Positions 35,713 to 45,805 of a stretch of 64,000 bases of DNA are shown here, piece after piece. The stretch is taken from positions 1 through 64,000 of the forward strand of contig CAJNOI010000214.1 in NCBI GenBank assembly GCA_905250115.1, read 5' to 3'. A program made the position numbers and the translations under genes. The notes beneath the pieces were generated by a model, which made no database searches, was not told where the DNA came from, and saw only the letters and a list, made by a program, of their open reading frames with translations. Numbering within the stretch: the stretch's first letter is position 1; each line of letters begins with the position of its first letter. Origin of the DNA: Adineta steineri. Taxonomy: Eukaryota; Rotifera; Eurotatoria; Adinetida; Adinetidae.

Positions 35713-37758
35713 GATACAATCTATCCAACAACTTACTTATTATAATAGACAAAATATGTCTATGTGTACCAATAACAAATTCTTGATAACTCGACTTATT
35801 TTCTATTTCTCTATTTGCTATAAACAAGTATGTCTTACATAAATAATACATGAAGACACAAAACATATATATATATATATATTATGACAGATTTTTTCAA
35901 GCTGATATACACCAAAGTCAAGAGTCTATCTCTTTCAATATTTTGTTTTATAAGTCAATATTTTTGTTTTTTTAGTATACATATTCATGTAATAGTCAAA
36001 CAAATTGAAAAATAATCTATATCAATAGAATAGATTGCTAAAATTAAGTAATTTTATTTCATAAACTATAAGTTTTTAAATATCGACAAATACACATATT
36101 TATTATAAAGTGAACTTCAGGCTATACAATCGAAATTCATTGATTACATTAACATACAATTCTTAGATGCTAGACAGACCATTAGACGAACAATCAAGAG
36201 TTCATAGATGTAGATTATTCTTAATTTTCTATTCAATATTCAACAAGATATTCATTGATATATATAGTTATAATTATTGAATAGTAAAATACACAATAGA
36301 ATTGATACATCATATTAAATTAAACATATATCTCGAAAGAAAAAAAATAAATATCTGTAAAATAATTCGAATACTATTTATTGAAAAATAATAAAAATGA
36401 TAACTTTATAAATCTTAATATCAGTTAACAATGCTATTCGAGGTAATATCAACTCATAAATTGATTGTTGAAATCATTGATTGGTCTTCATCCTATCGAA
36501 TGAAAGCATCACATATGATAATTTAATGAAAAGGATACTAGATTTCTGTTAAGATATAATAAAAAAAAGTCTGTTTAAATGTTATTAGATCCCACAACCA
36601 GAAATAATTCGTTAGGTACTGGTATAATTGAATGGATTTCTATGAAATAAGAATCAAATAGAGTAGAAAATATATAGAATCTAATTCTATCGAAGAAGTG
36701 ATTTTCGTAATAAATAACTTTAGCATTTCAATGAAATATTATTCAGATAAATGTCAACTACGACATGAAAAAATATTTTATACAAATTATCTCCGCTGAA
36801 CAAGAACATGTGAAGGATTGTAATTCTTGCCTCTTACATTAAAATATTCGAATTTTATTCTAAAGAAATTGTTTTGCTCCTTTTAAACAAACGATGAAAT
36901 ACAATATTTTAGCAATAAACGATTTTATATAGAAGTATTTGAATCAATGAGTCATAAAATACGTCATACTATTTTTGAAGAAATTCTTATTCATTTAGCT
37001 GATAATACCTTAAATTTTGACAAACAAAAATTTTAAAATATTTTCTGTTTTCTTTCTAAATAGTAATCAGATCATACTTTATATTGTTTTTCATCAAAAA
37101 TAGCCGAAAAATATTTATAAAATGAAAAAAACAACAACAATACAGATGTTTTAGTATAACACATGTATGCCTATTAAAATTTTTATTATTCTATAAACAA
37201 TATCCATCTAAATATATAATATCTATTGATTACCAATTAATTATTTCTATTTATAATGACTATACATGGGTTTTTGTTTGTCAAAAAACTAACAAGGAAA
37301 TTTAATCTTATTTATCTTTCGATTGATTGACTTGTTTTAAAGACTGAAATATCTTATCAATTGATGAAAAATACTTAAAACTAACACGAATATGTCATAT
37401 AATATATCTGACAGATTTCATCATGTAGTATCAACGTATAATACATATACGATGTATTACTTAAAGCAAAAACCTTGTCTTATTGTATATTTATTCATAA
37501 TTAACATTAACGAAGGTACTGTAATAGAATATGACAAGCAAATAAAAGTCGTTTTTACATTTTCGAAAGATATATAATGTCACATATGATGACATCCTGT
37601 CAATCCATCCACAGAAAAACTGTGGGGTATGATATGTTTTAAACTAAATATCGAACGTCAATCAAAAACTAAAAATAGCAGACATGAAACTAGAAGGAAA
37701 AGAGTATTACTCGTTCTATTTACCACATTTTTAGAGTAAATGATGTAGAACTCTTTGC
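35713..37758. other. Intergenic, no gene seen
   Basis: AT-rich, with an (AT)n tract at about 35867-35881 and a small hairpin CCACAG/CTGTGG near 37608-37624. The open stretch at 37392-37577 has no motif. Confidence 0.5.
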
Positions 37759-37774
37759 TACCCACACCCACCCA
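37759..37774. repeat. Solitary telomere-like C-rich tract 8
   Basis: CTACCCACACCCACCC, the complement of the GGGTGTGGGT core, with no G-rich partner nearby. It lies about 270 bp upstream of the HSP20-like gene. Confidence 0.5.
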
Positions 37775-38044
37775 TCAACAGAAAGAATGTTTTACTCGAA
37801 CCGAACCGAACAGAATAAATACCCTCGCTATCCATACATAATTATTTCTTTTATCATTTACCTTATCCAACTAACTTAGTTTGTACTCAACATTATCATT
37901 ATTATATTATCTTAAATAAAGTTTGATAAAAGATTATTATTTCGTAAGTTTTTTTCTTTAACATATGTTGGTTAATTAAGTATGAAATAGTATAGACAAC
38001 GAAATATCTTATGAAAGATTTATTTTAGATAATAGTTTTTTAAG

Positions 38045-38397
38045 ATGTCATTTACATTAGAACAATTTCTACAAAATACAACATGGAATCCAACATTAGA
38101 AGATGCTGGTGAAGCAGGAAAAAAAATTCTTCATATGCGTCTTCAAGTTAAACCTGGAACAACTGCTGAAAATATGAATATTACACTTAATGGACATGAT
38201 TTACGTATTAACTTCGAAAATAAAGGTAAATTATATACATACAGAGTTTTTGAATATAATATGAATATATATTTATTATTTTAGCTGGACCAGAATTTAA
38301 ACAAGTTACAATATGGCCAACAGCTGAACTTGATAAACTTAAAACTGAACTTCGAGGTGATGGTCATCTTCATATTACAGTACCAATTAAAGTTTAA
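38045..38397 (+). CDS. Short alpha-crystallin/HSP20-like protein
   Basis: Two exons (38045-38225 and 38285-38397) join to a protein of about 97 residues. It has the beta-strand pattern of an alpha-crystallin-type fold: KKILHMRLQVKPGTTAENMNI, then TLNGHDLRINFEN, FKQVTIWPTAELD, and the closing GHLHITVPIKV, which matches the GxLxIxxP ending of small heat-shock proteins. It lacks the usual N-terminal arm and an I-x-I tail, so it is near-minimal for the fold. It may be a chaperone or a CS/p23-like relative. An acceptor TTTATTTTAG lies about 15 bases before the ATG. Confidence 0.6.
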
Positions 38398-39466
38398 AGA
38401 ACATTTCAATATATGTTTTATTTATTTAACCTTTCATTTTTAACCTTTTATAGTTTGTTTTATTTATCTGCATGAAATATCAATACAAATAAATAATCAA
38501 GTTTATTCATTATGAAATATATATATATATCATGTATATATTAATTGAAGAGTAGACTAAAATCGATTATATTTTCGTTAAATTATTAAAATAAGATTAA
38601 CCTAATGAATTCTTTTAGTTTCTCTTTTAAGAAAAGTAATGATTAATATATTAGCAAAATTCGTTATAAAAATAGCATTGATTCTTTTGTAGTTGTCTGA
38701 GTACAAATATAGTTTTGTTCTATTCGTACGTTTTTTCTTGCCTCTTTCTGTTATAATATAAATATGATATATGAATGACTGAATGTATATCTATGAAACA
38801 TCAATGATGTCAATAACAAAGCAGAATTACAAATCTATTTTTGTACTGATGACACCAAAAAATGTCTACTTAAGTCAATCCAGAAATGTTGTTGATTGAT
38901 ACTGTAACAAGAATTAAATGATTATTATTATTTTTATAAAAATCATCATTGGACTGATGTTAAAATAGGATTAATTATGTGTTCTTTTGACTGAAGAGAA
39001 GATTATATGAAATAAAATAAGTTACTTATATACTGAAAGAATATCTCTGAATGATAATTAGTCTTGTCCAATTAATCTTATCGCTTGTTTTTGTATATAT
39101 ATTTTAAATAAATTATTATAAATTCTTTTTATAGAATACTTGAAAATCGTGAAAAATACAAAGAATTTTTTTAAGAACATATTTTCTTTGTATATCTATA
39201 GTATTGTGGATACGTGACGACATTTAACTGTTAATCATCATTATTCTTGTATATACTATGCATACTGTTTGTTATCGATAATCTGTTTTTCTCTCTTTCT
39301 GCAATAAGAAATCCATTTTATCTTCTCCAAAAAGCAGACATTCTTTTTCTCTCACGTCTATCTTCTATCTATTATCGATAATAAGGGTCAAGAGACGAAG
39401 AAGAAGAAGCGTTATTTCATCTCTATACGTATTTTCATCAACACACAATTCTTCTATACTTATCCA
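38398..39466. other. Intergenic, no gene seen
   Basis: AT-rich, with a short (AT)n at about 38518-38530. No coding frame recognised. Confidence 0.5.
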
Positions 39467-40000
39467 ATGTTCAAAGTTATAATATATTTATCAATTGTAG
39501 CTACATTATTTTTAGCTACAAATGGTTTTCTATGGCATAGTGGAGCAAAATGTCAAATAGCAGCATTCAAAGGTGGTAAAGATTTTAGTGGTGATAAAAT
39601 AATGGCAAATAAATCATTTGTACCTTATTTAAAATCAATTGCTGCTGTAGCTAAAGGATGTAAAGTACGTGTTCATGTTGTTGATTCCTATAAACAATTA
39701 AAAACACCTACTGAATATGTACTTTCATCACAAATGCCATTAGCACTTGGATGTGGTATTCATTTTGATTTACAAGATCCAAAAGGTTCAACAGTATGTA
39801 ATAAATTATGTATGACAACACGTTCATGGAAAACACTTCCTGAAGCTGCATGTTTTATTGATAATGTTCAAAAGAAAGGTCTTACATTTGTTGAACCGAA
39901 TCTTTTACATGGTGGTTGTGCATCGAAATTAAGTACAAGTGATCTTGAAGCACTTAAAGTAGCAACACAAAAATTATGTGCACCTAAAACCAAAGGTTAA
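39467..40000 (+). CDS. Secreted eight-cysteine protein, family not recognised
   Basis: An intronless 177-residue protein with a clear signal peptide (VIIYLSIVATLFLATNG). The mature part has eight cysteines (four possible disulfides) and no membrane segment. The stretch CKVRVHVVDSYKQLK...ALGCGIHFDLQD loosely recalls the fold pattern of D-Ala-D-Ala carboxypeptidase/hedgehog-type (M15) proteins, but I cannot see a full zinc triad, so no activity is claimed. The C-terminal part (LHGGCASKLSTSDLEALKVA) is helical in pattern. Codon use is like the housekeeping genes. Confidence 0.75.
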   Translation: MFKVIIYLSIVATLFLATNGFLWHSGAKCQIAAFKGGKDFSGDKIMANKSFVPYLKSIAAVAKGCKVRVHVVDSYKQLKTPTEYVLSSQMPLALGCGIHFDLQDPKGSTVCNKLCMTTRSWKTLPEAACFIDNVQKKGLTFVEPNLLHGGCASKLSTSDLEALKVATQKLCAPKTKG

Positions 40001-41381
40001 ATAGATTTTATTTATTTAATATGAACTCATTAAAAATTATTTCTTAAGTTCGATCTTTTTAAACAAGCAAATTATTGATTGTAATCAATTAAAACATTTT
40101 TTTCAAATAATAAATTTGATATTGAACATATGAGAAAAAAAACGATTTCTTTTTTCATCTTAAGTTTGAATGCATTACTGATTAAGAATAATGTTATGTC
40201 ACATGAGATAAGACTAGGTAAGGGTTTTATATATATATGTGCGTTATTATCTTTCTTTTTGACAAGTGTCTTTTCCTATTGTTTCGGTTGACTTCTTTCT
40301 GTCACTCATATGTTTAGGTATTCTTCATTCTATTGTCTTCGTAGTATGCTATATGATGATTAGTGGAGGTAGCAGTAGGTGGCGAGTGTCCAAGTTATAT
40401 TATAACATCAAATAAACCATACACACATTAATGTATAGTGGACATAACAAATAATATCAAAATAAAAACTGAAATCATTATTTTAACGTTCCAGTTAAAA
40501 CAAATGCCTATCAAATTCGCGGTAAACAAAAAAAATAAAGAAATCTGTTGTATATCTTTGTCAATAACAATATTTGTTAATTTCGTTGACGTTTTAACTT
40601 CATTGTCTACAAATCATATTAACAGCAATGATTTTTGTTTCTATTCTTCATAAAAATTGTACTTCTCACGCAATAATCGATATGTATTTACGTATATACA
40701 TTAATCTTATTGTCTATCTAATTAAAAAACATCTCTTTTTTCCCCCCTCCTTTCATATTATATACAGAATAGAAAAGAACAAGTATGCATGATTAAGTCA
40801 CGATACTTAAGAAAAGACAACACCTTAATATTCAGTTGATAATCGATGAATAACAATATTTTAAATAAACTATTGTCAAATAGAATAGATATTTGATAAT
40901 ATCATTTTTATTTAAATGGCCCAATAAATATGCATAACTGAAACTAACCTATATTTTTTAATTATATTTTCTCATACTTGTTTACCTGCAAAAATTTTCG
41001 AAAATAAATTTATTGCAATAATAATAAATTATCTTATAAAGATAACGAATTTTTCGACCAAAATATTGATTTAATAATTTTCATCATTATTCTGAACTTC
41101 TATAAACATTAAGTTATGATATATACGATTCATCTTAGTAGATTTTATATAAAATATTGACGTAATAATGACCATTGATATATTGCTTTTTTTAAAAGTT
41201 TTCATATATTTATCGAAAGAAAACTAGACAAATATCGTTAGAGAAAACTTCGATTATATTTAACATTAGAGTACAAAAAAGAAATATTGGTACATTAAAA
41301 CATTTGTATGTATGCGTATTGATATGTCAATAATACATATGACCAATATATAAAGATTTTTGAAAAATTAAGTTATATATT
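40001..41381. other. Intergenic, no gene seen
   Basis: AT-rich with scattered short frames (for example 40438-40653) that lack motifs or coding-like composition. Confidence 0.5.
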
Positions 41382-41621
41382 TCACATAGTAACTGATGAT
41401 CTTGAGAAGGATCGTCGGTAAGCACCAGGAGTGTTAAACGTATATACTTGATCATAATTGGCTCGTAAACGGTCATGATATTCTGTATCATTTACTATAT
41501 ATTTGTCTCTTGAAGATGAGATTGAAGGCGAAGCAAAAATTGCTAATGCACCTAACGTACTAGTTGCAACAGCAATAGCACCAGCAATAACAGCAATGAT
41601 GGCTATAGATTCTACGACCAT
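41382..41621 (-). CDS. Micro membrane protein (79 aa)
   Basis: A single exon. An N-terminal hydrophobic helix (IAIIAVIAGAIAVATSTLGALAI, given here in part) is followed by a Ser-rich linker and a tyrosine-rich, basic tail (EYHDRLRANYDQVYTF, then AYRRSFSRS). The same plan appears at 62110-62319, where EYYQYLKRHNQQLYRY aligns with the tail motif. Family and function are unknown. The helix at the very start suggests a signal-anchor or a small single-pass protein. Confidence 0.5.
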   Translation of the reverse strand: MVVESIAIIAVIAGAIAVATSTLGALAIFASPSISSSRDKYIVNDTEYHDRLRANYDQVYTFNTPGAYRRSFSRSSVTM

Positions 41622-41987
41622 AATTAGTTTATATCAATTGATTGTATTTGTGTAAATATAAAGAACAAATAGGAGCAGGTTGTATTTACGATGGTTGGCG
41701 ACGAGTGATAGTGAATGCGAAAAAAAAAACAATATTTAATATATTTTATTCTTTTTTTTTCTCTTGATTATTTCGTTACGCTTCTTGCACATCGTGTTTT
41801 TTTTATATCATGCGATAGATAAAAAATTATATATACAAGTAAAACCTTCATAATGCATCTTCGCGTCGCCATTTACAGATGTCATTAACCATACTTACCA
41901 AACAATGTGATTGTATGATTTTCATAGAGAGAGAGAAATAAATATATCTATCTCTTTCTATTTTATTTAATCAAAATCAAAATATTT

Positions 41988-42040
41988 GTGGGTGTGAGTA
42001 TAGGTGTTGATTACGTTCATTCGACCACGCCACACTCTCA
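41988..42040. repeat. Telomere-like hairpin 9
   Basis: The left arm GTGGGTGTGAGTATAGGTGT (41989-42008) faces the C-rich arm CCACGCCACACTCTCAAA (42025-42042). The right arm again ends in a CTCAAA-type flank. Confidence 0.6.
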
Positions 42041-42659
42041 AAGCAACATATGTTTAGATTTTTTTTTATTAAGATTTCGTAGTTTTTAAAAATTATACGA
42101 GATGAGCATTCAACTGACTATCATAAAAACGAAAGAAGAAATTTTCTTTTATCAACTATATAATAAAAGATAGTTTGAAGATTATTAACGATTGAGAATT
42201 TCGAATAGTCAGTAGAAAGCAGTATAAACATTCGTGAATTCATAGCTGCATGTTGCCTTGATAATGATTAATAAGCAGTATTTAATCTGAAATCGTCTAC
42301 TGTACGATGAAACATGATAGATAAGACCATTGGGTAAGAGAATGTTGATCATTAAAAAATATGATAGATCAAGGTGTCACATTATTTTAATATAAGATTA
42401 AAATCATGGAAATCATTGGATAAGAACCGACTTTTTCTATATTCATATGGTTTTATATATGATGTTTTGATTTGTCACTCAATGTATGATACCACTTTAT
42501 CGATTAATATTTGATTGTTTTACCATAACCAAAAATTCAAAAGTGACGAGTGATTTTTCATATAGAAAATGACATATTCAACGAAGCAATTAATAAGATA
42601 CTATTATTATTATTATTCTTAATTCATAACAAACTAGACCTTCACTTGAAGCAAGTTCA

Positions 42660-43165
42660 AATGCCAGAAAGGCGGCTGACTGCAGAAGTGTAACAAACCA
42701 CATAAACGCGGGAAAATGAACCATTTAAAATTTTGTTTTATTTTATTCTCAAAAACGATTAATTAAACTCAGATAAACAAGCCATCGAATAATTACTTTT
42801 CATAGATTAGACTATGTCATGATAGATTAAAGTCACAAAAAACGATAATTAAAATGTATATGCATATAGTATCTCATATTTCAGTGGTCGCATAATACTA
42901 AGTCACGGTTAACCATATAAGGAAATCAACACGTGTTAATCAATTTTTTTTTAAATTATGTATCTCCTGCACGGAGCCGAATTTTCAAATACAGATTTCA
43001 GCTTTGCATTCGGCACGTTCTTTCGAACATGATAATCTTTTTTCCGATTAAAAATGATGCTCAGGTGTTAAGAAAGTGACTCATCTGTCGAGAACAAGAA
43101 GAAGAAAATAAAAAACAATAAATCCGCTTCTGTACTTCATGCAGTCAGCCGCCTTAATTGGCATT
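42660..43165. mobile_element. Candidate MITE with about 30-bp imperfect terminal inverted repeats
   Basis: The left end is AATGCCAGAAAGGCGGCTGA followed by CTGCAGAAGT. The reversed right end is AATGCCAATTAAGGCGGCTG followed by ACTGCATGAAGT. GGCGGCTGACTGCA is perfect in both. The 506-bp interior has no frame. No clear target-site duplication was found, so superfamily is not assigned. Confidence 0.6.
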
Positions 43166-43795
43166 CAGTTAACGATCATAACTCAGTATTTAACCCTTTC
43201 GGTACTAGCGTGTCCTATAAGCCACTCTTTTTTACAATTTGACAAATTCTGAGTAAATTATGAATGCGAAACAATATCGAAGTATACCTTCCATACGCAA
43301 ATCTATAAGATATTCAGCACTTGAATAGGGCGAAACAATCAGTAAGCCTGATGAGTTTTTAGAATACCGCCGCTATATTCAGAAATAACTTCTTAGCCAT
43401 TCCCGTAGGAGAGAATACAAGTATGGATCGAAAATGACTTCGAAGATTTTTTAAGAAATTTTGATGAAAATATTCACAACACACAATACACATTTCAAAT
43501 ATAAAGTCTCAACAAAATTTTCCTTTTACAAGTTATTGAAGCAATTGGAAAGCATGAATTTTGTCATACTGATTTTTAACAGTATTTATTTTTCATAAAC
43601 ATAATTTATAGACTCGCTCACACAGTACTAGGCGTGCGTGATGACCGTATCTAAATTAAGTAAATAATTAACTTTTAAAGTGTAAAATCATATTCATATC
43701 ATTTTGTATTCCTTTCTATCATCGAAAAATATTTTATTCTTATTGTAATTGATATTTAGTTAATATAAAATAATTCTTATTTTTTTTTCTTTTAT
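43166..43795. other. Intergenic, no gene seen
   Basis: AT-rich with a slightly GC-richer patch near 43195-43400. A TTAACCCTTTCGG string at 43192-43204 looks like one piggyBac-type end, but no partner was found. Confidence 0.4.
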
Positions 43796-44407
43796 TTATT
43801 CATCATCTCGTTTTCTTTTTCCGAGATCATCATTATCATCAATATTATTATTTTTAAATACAACAATAGAATTTGATTCAATTCGACTATCTGCTAATAG
43901 TTTTTGTAATGCTAATTGTTTATCCTGATCAATATCCATTGAATGTTGATTTTGTTGATTATTTGTTTTCTTTTTTTTACTTTTAAATAATATTTGTGGT
44001 GTTAATTGTGTTTGATTTTGTTGAATTAATTGTGAATTAATTGCTAATAATTGTTCAATAGAATAATTAATTAAATATTTTTTACATTGTCTAATACTTC
44101 CACCAACATGAAGTGTTTGTATTGAACATTCAATAGGATCATTAAGTATTAATTTTGAAATAAATGTTGCTGTTGTTTGTAACATATGTTTATCATCACG
44201 AAGACAACGAACAATAGCAGTATGTGTTGATGGATTATAATAAATAACTGAAAGATTTCGTATAAAACGAGCTACACCAATATCACCATATAATCGAGCA
44301 ATCATTGTTTCAAATGTTGTATGAATATTTGATGATTTAATAATATTTAATGGTTTTGAATGAAAATGAAATTGAAAAACAAAATAACGACGTTTAACAC
44401 GAACCAT
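43796..44407 (-). CDS. POP5: RNase P/MRP subunit POP5
   Basis: A 203-residue single-exon protein beginning MVRVKRRYFVFQF, the typical start of POP5. It continues with TTFETMIARLYGDIGVARF and NPSTHTAIVRCLRDDKHML (the conserved RC..D segment), then LHVGGSIRQCKKYL. POP5 is a protein subunit of the ribonuclease P and MRP particles that process tRNA 5' ends and rRNA. After residue about 145 there is a Gln/Lys-rich and acidic tail (KSKKKKTNNQQNQH, ending GKRKRDDE) that is longer than usual and likely nuclear-targeting. It is the last gene of a tight minus-strand cluster, starting 48 bp after the CMC1 stop. Confidence 0.9.
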   Translation of the reverse strand: MVRVKRRYFVFQFHFHSKPLNIIKSSNIHTTFETMIARLYGDIGVARFIRNLSVIYYNPSTHTAIVRCLRDDKHMLQTTATFISKLILNDPIECSIQTLHVGGSIRQCKKYLINYSIEQLLAINSQLIQQNQTQLTPQILFKSKKKKTNNQQNQHSMDIDQDKQLALQKLLADSRIESNSIVVFKNNNIDDNDDLGKRKRDDE

Positions 44408-44455
44408 ATTTCTATCTCTCTCTTTCTATATATAATCTAGAATAATAAAAAAATT
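44408..44455 (-). promoter_or_regulatory. Intercistronic spacer with splice acceptor (CMC1/POP5)
   Basis: Only 48 bases separate the CMC1 stop from the POP5 ATG. On the minus strand they contain TTATTCTAG, an acceptor-type site, with no donor between it and the CMC1 stop. This fits trans-splicing of a leader onto POP5. The gap is too short for a normal promoter. Confidence 0.5.
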
Positions 44456-45089
44456 CTAATGATTATCTTTATGTTCTAATCGTTCATATTCGGCTCTAAT
44501 TTTGGTAATTCTCTCTTTTTCTTTTTCAGGATTTATATAATAAGGTCGTCGAATTGGTTTTCTTATAATACCAGTTTCACGATACTGTTTTCGTTCATCC
44601 AAATACATTTGTGTACATTCTTCACGAAAATTTTCATCATGAAACCTTTGGAGAAAAAAAAAGTCAATAAAATAAGTTGGTTCTTGTTTTATTTTCTATT
44701 ACCATTTTATAAGACAATTATTCATATTTTTAACTTCTTTTCGACATTTTAAAACAGCCCATACACCATGTTGTTCACCACATTTACCAAATTCTACATT
44801 TAGGTTTTAAAATGAATTTTTTTTTGTTATTTAATTTCTCTCACCCTCAATTGGTTCTTGACATTTTTCTCGATGAGCTCGATCTCGAATAATACCTGGT
44901 ATACAAACTTCTATTTCAACTTTACGTAAACTTTTATCATTTGGATCGCCTATAGATAAAATAAAAATATTTTAAATTTCTTCTTATTTTTAATATCAAT
45001 ATCTAACCAACACCATGAGGACCACCTCGACTTTGTCCAACTGATACAAAATTTGTTGAAAATATTTCTGTTTCTTGTTCTGTACTCAT
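44456..45089 (-). CDS. CMC1: COX assembly mitochondrial protein CMC1 homologue (twin CX9C)
   Basis: Four exons: 45089-45008, 44949-44845, 44793-44703 and 44645-44456. The product of about 155 residues carries GDPNDKSLRKVEIEV, IRDRAHREKCQEPIEEFGKC, WAVLKCRKEVKNMNNCL and NFREECTQMYLDERKQYRET, matching CMC1 along its length. The cysteines form the twin CX9C pattern used for Mia40-dependent import into the mitochondrial intermembrane space. CMC1 binds COX1 and helps cytochrome c oxidase assembly. The N-terminus (about 27 residues with QSRGGPHG) is longer than in vertebrates. A TTATTTCAG acceptor lies 2 bases before the ATG. Confidence 0.9.
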
Positions 45090-45188
45090 ATCTGAAATAA
45101 TTTATATTGTCTTATCACAAGAAGATTCTTTTTTTTTGTTTATTATTTATTTTAAACAAACAACATATACACAAAAATAATTATCACG

Positions 45189-45630
45189 TTAAAGTTCTTC
45201 ATGTTTTGATAAATATTGACGAAGAAGAGCCAACATTTCTTTTTTTATTGAATCAGGTACAAGAGCTACAACATATCGAACATTATCAGATTAAATTCTA
45301 TTTAAAAAAAATTTACCACGGCCTTTTGGCGTTATTTCTTGTACAAGTTCATCAACTGTTATATTTTCTAAACCTTTTTGTTTAACAATATCTAAGAAAA
45401 TTAATATTAGAATTATTTTTTCTATATTATTCATTAATACCTTTACAATAAGATTTCATTTGATCTCTCCATCCGTATTCCATCAATCGTTGTCTTAAAA
45501 GTTGTTTCATTCTATAAATTGAAAAAATGAGATGAAGTTTATAAAGAAATTAAATTTACCGTTCTCGTTCACCACTTTCGATTAGTTTTGCATTTAATGA
45601 AGCTCGTATCTGTGCATTTCGATCAGCCAT
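45189..45630 (-). CDS. ENY2: Transcription and mRNA export factor ENY2
   Basis: Four exons: 45630-45560, 45511-45441, 45391-45317 and 45265-45189. They join to a protein of about 97 residues that follows ENY2 throughout: AQIRASLNAKLIESGERERM, LLRQRLMEYGWRDQMKSYCK, QKGLENITVDELVQEITPKG, then the RALVPDSIKKEML segment, and a tail ending YLSKHEEL. ENY2 is a small all-helical subunit shared by the SAGA deubiquitinase module and the TREX-2 mRNA export complex. It lies 99 bp upstream of CMC1 and 175 bp downstream of NDUFA10 on the same strand. An acceptor (TTTTTTTTTATAG at about 45660-45672) lies in the upstream gap without a donor, fitting spliced-leader addition. Confidence 0.93.
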
Positions 45631-45805
45631 TTTGTTTTTTTTGATAAATAAAATAATCTATAAAAAAAAACGAAAGAAAGAAATAAACTAAACTCATCTC
45701 GGTATTGATAGAAAATGTGAATGATGTTCTATTTTTAAGGACAAAGAAAAGATAAATACACGATCAAAGAAAAAGAAAAAATGTCTTTTCAAATCTACGA
45801 TTGGA

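Noticed and set aside
43192..43640. TTAACCCTTTCGG as a piggyBac-type terminus, with a loosely similar string near 43626
   Set aside because: No complementary GGGTTAA end, and the similarity of the two strings is too short.
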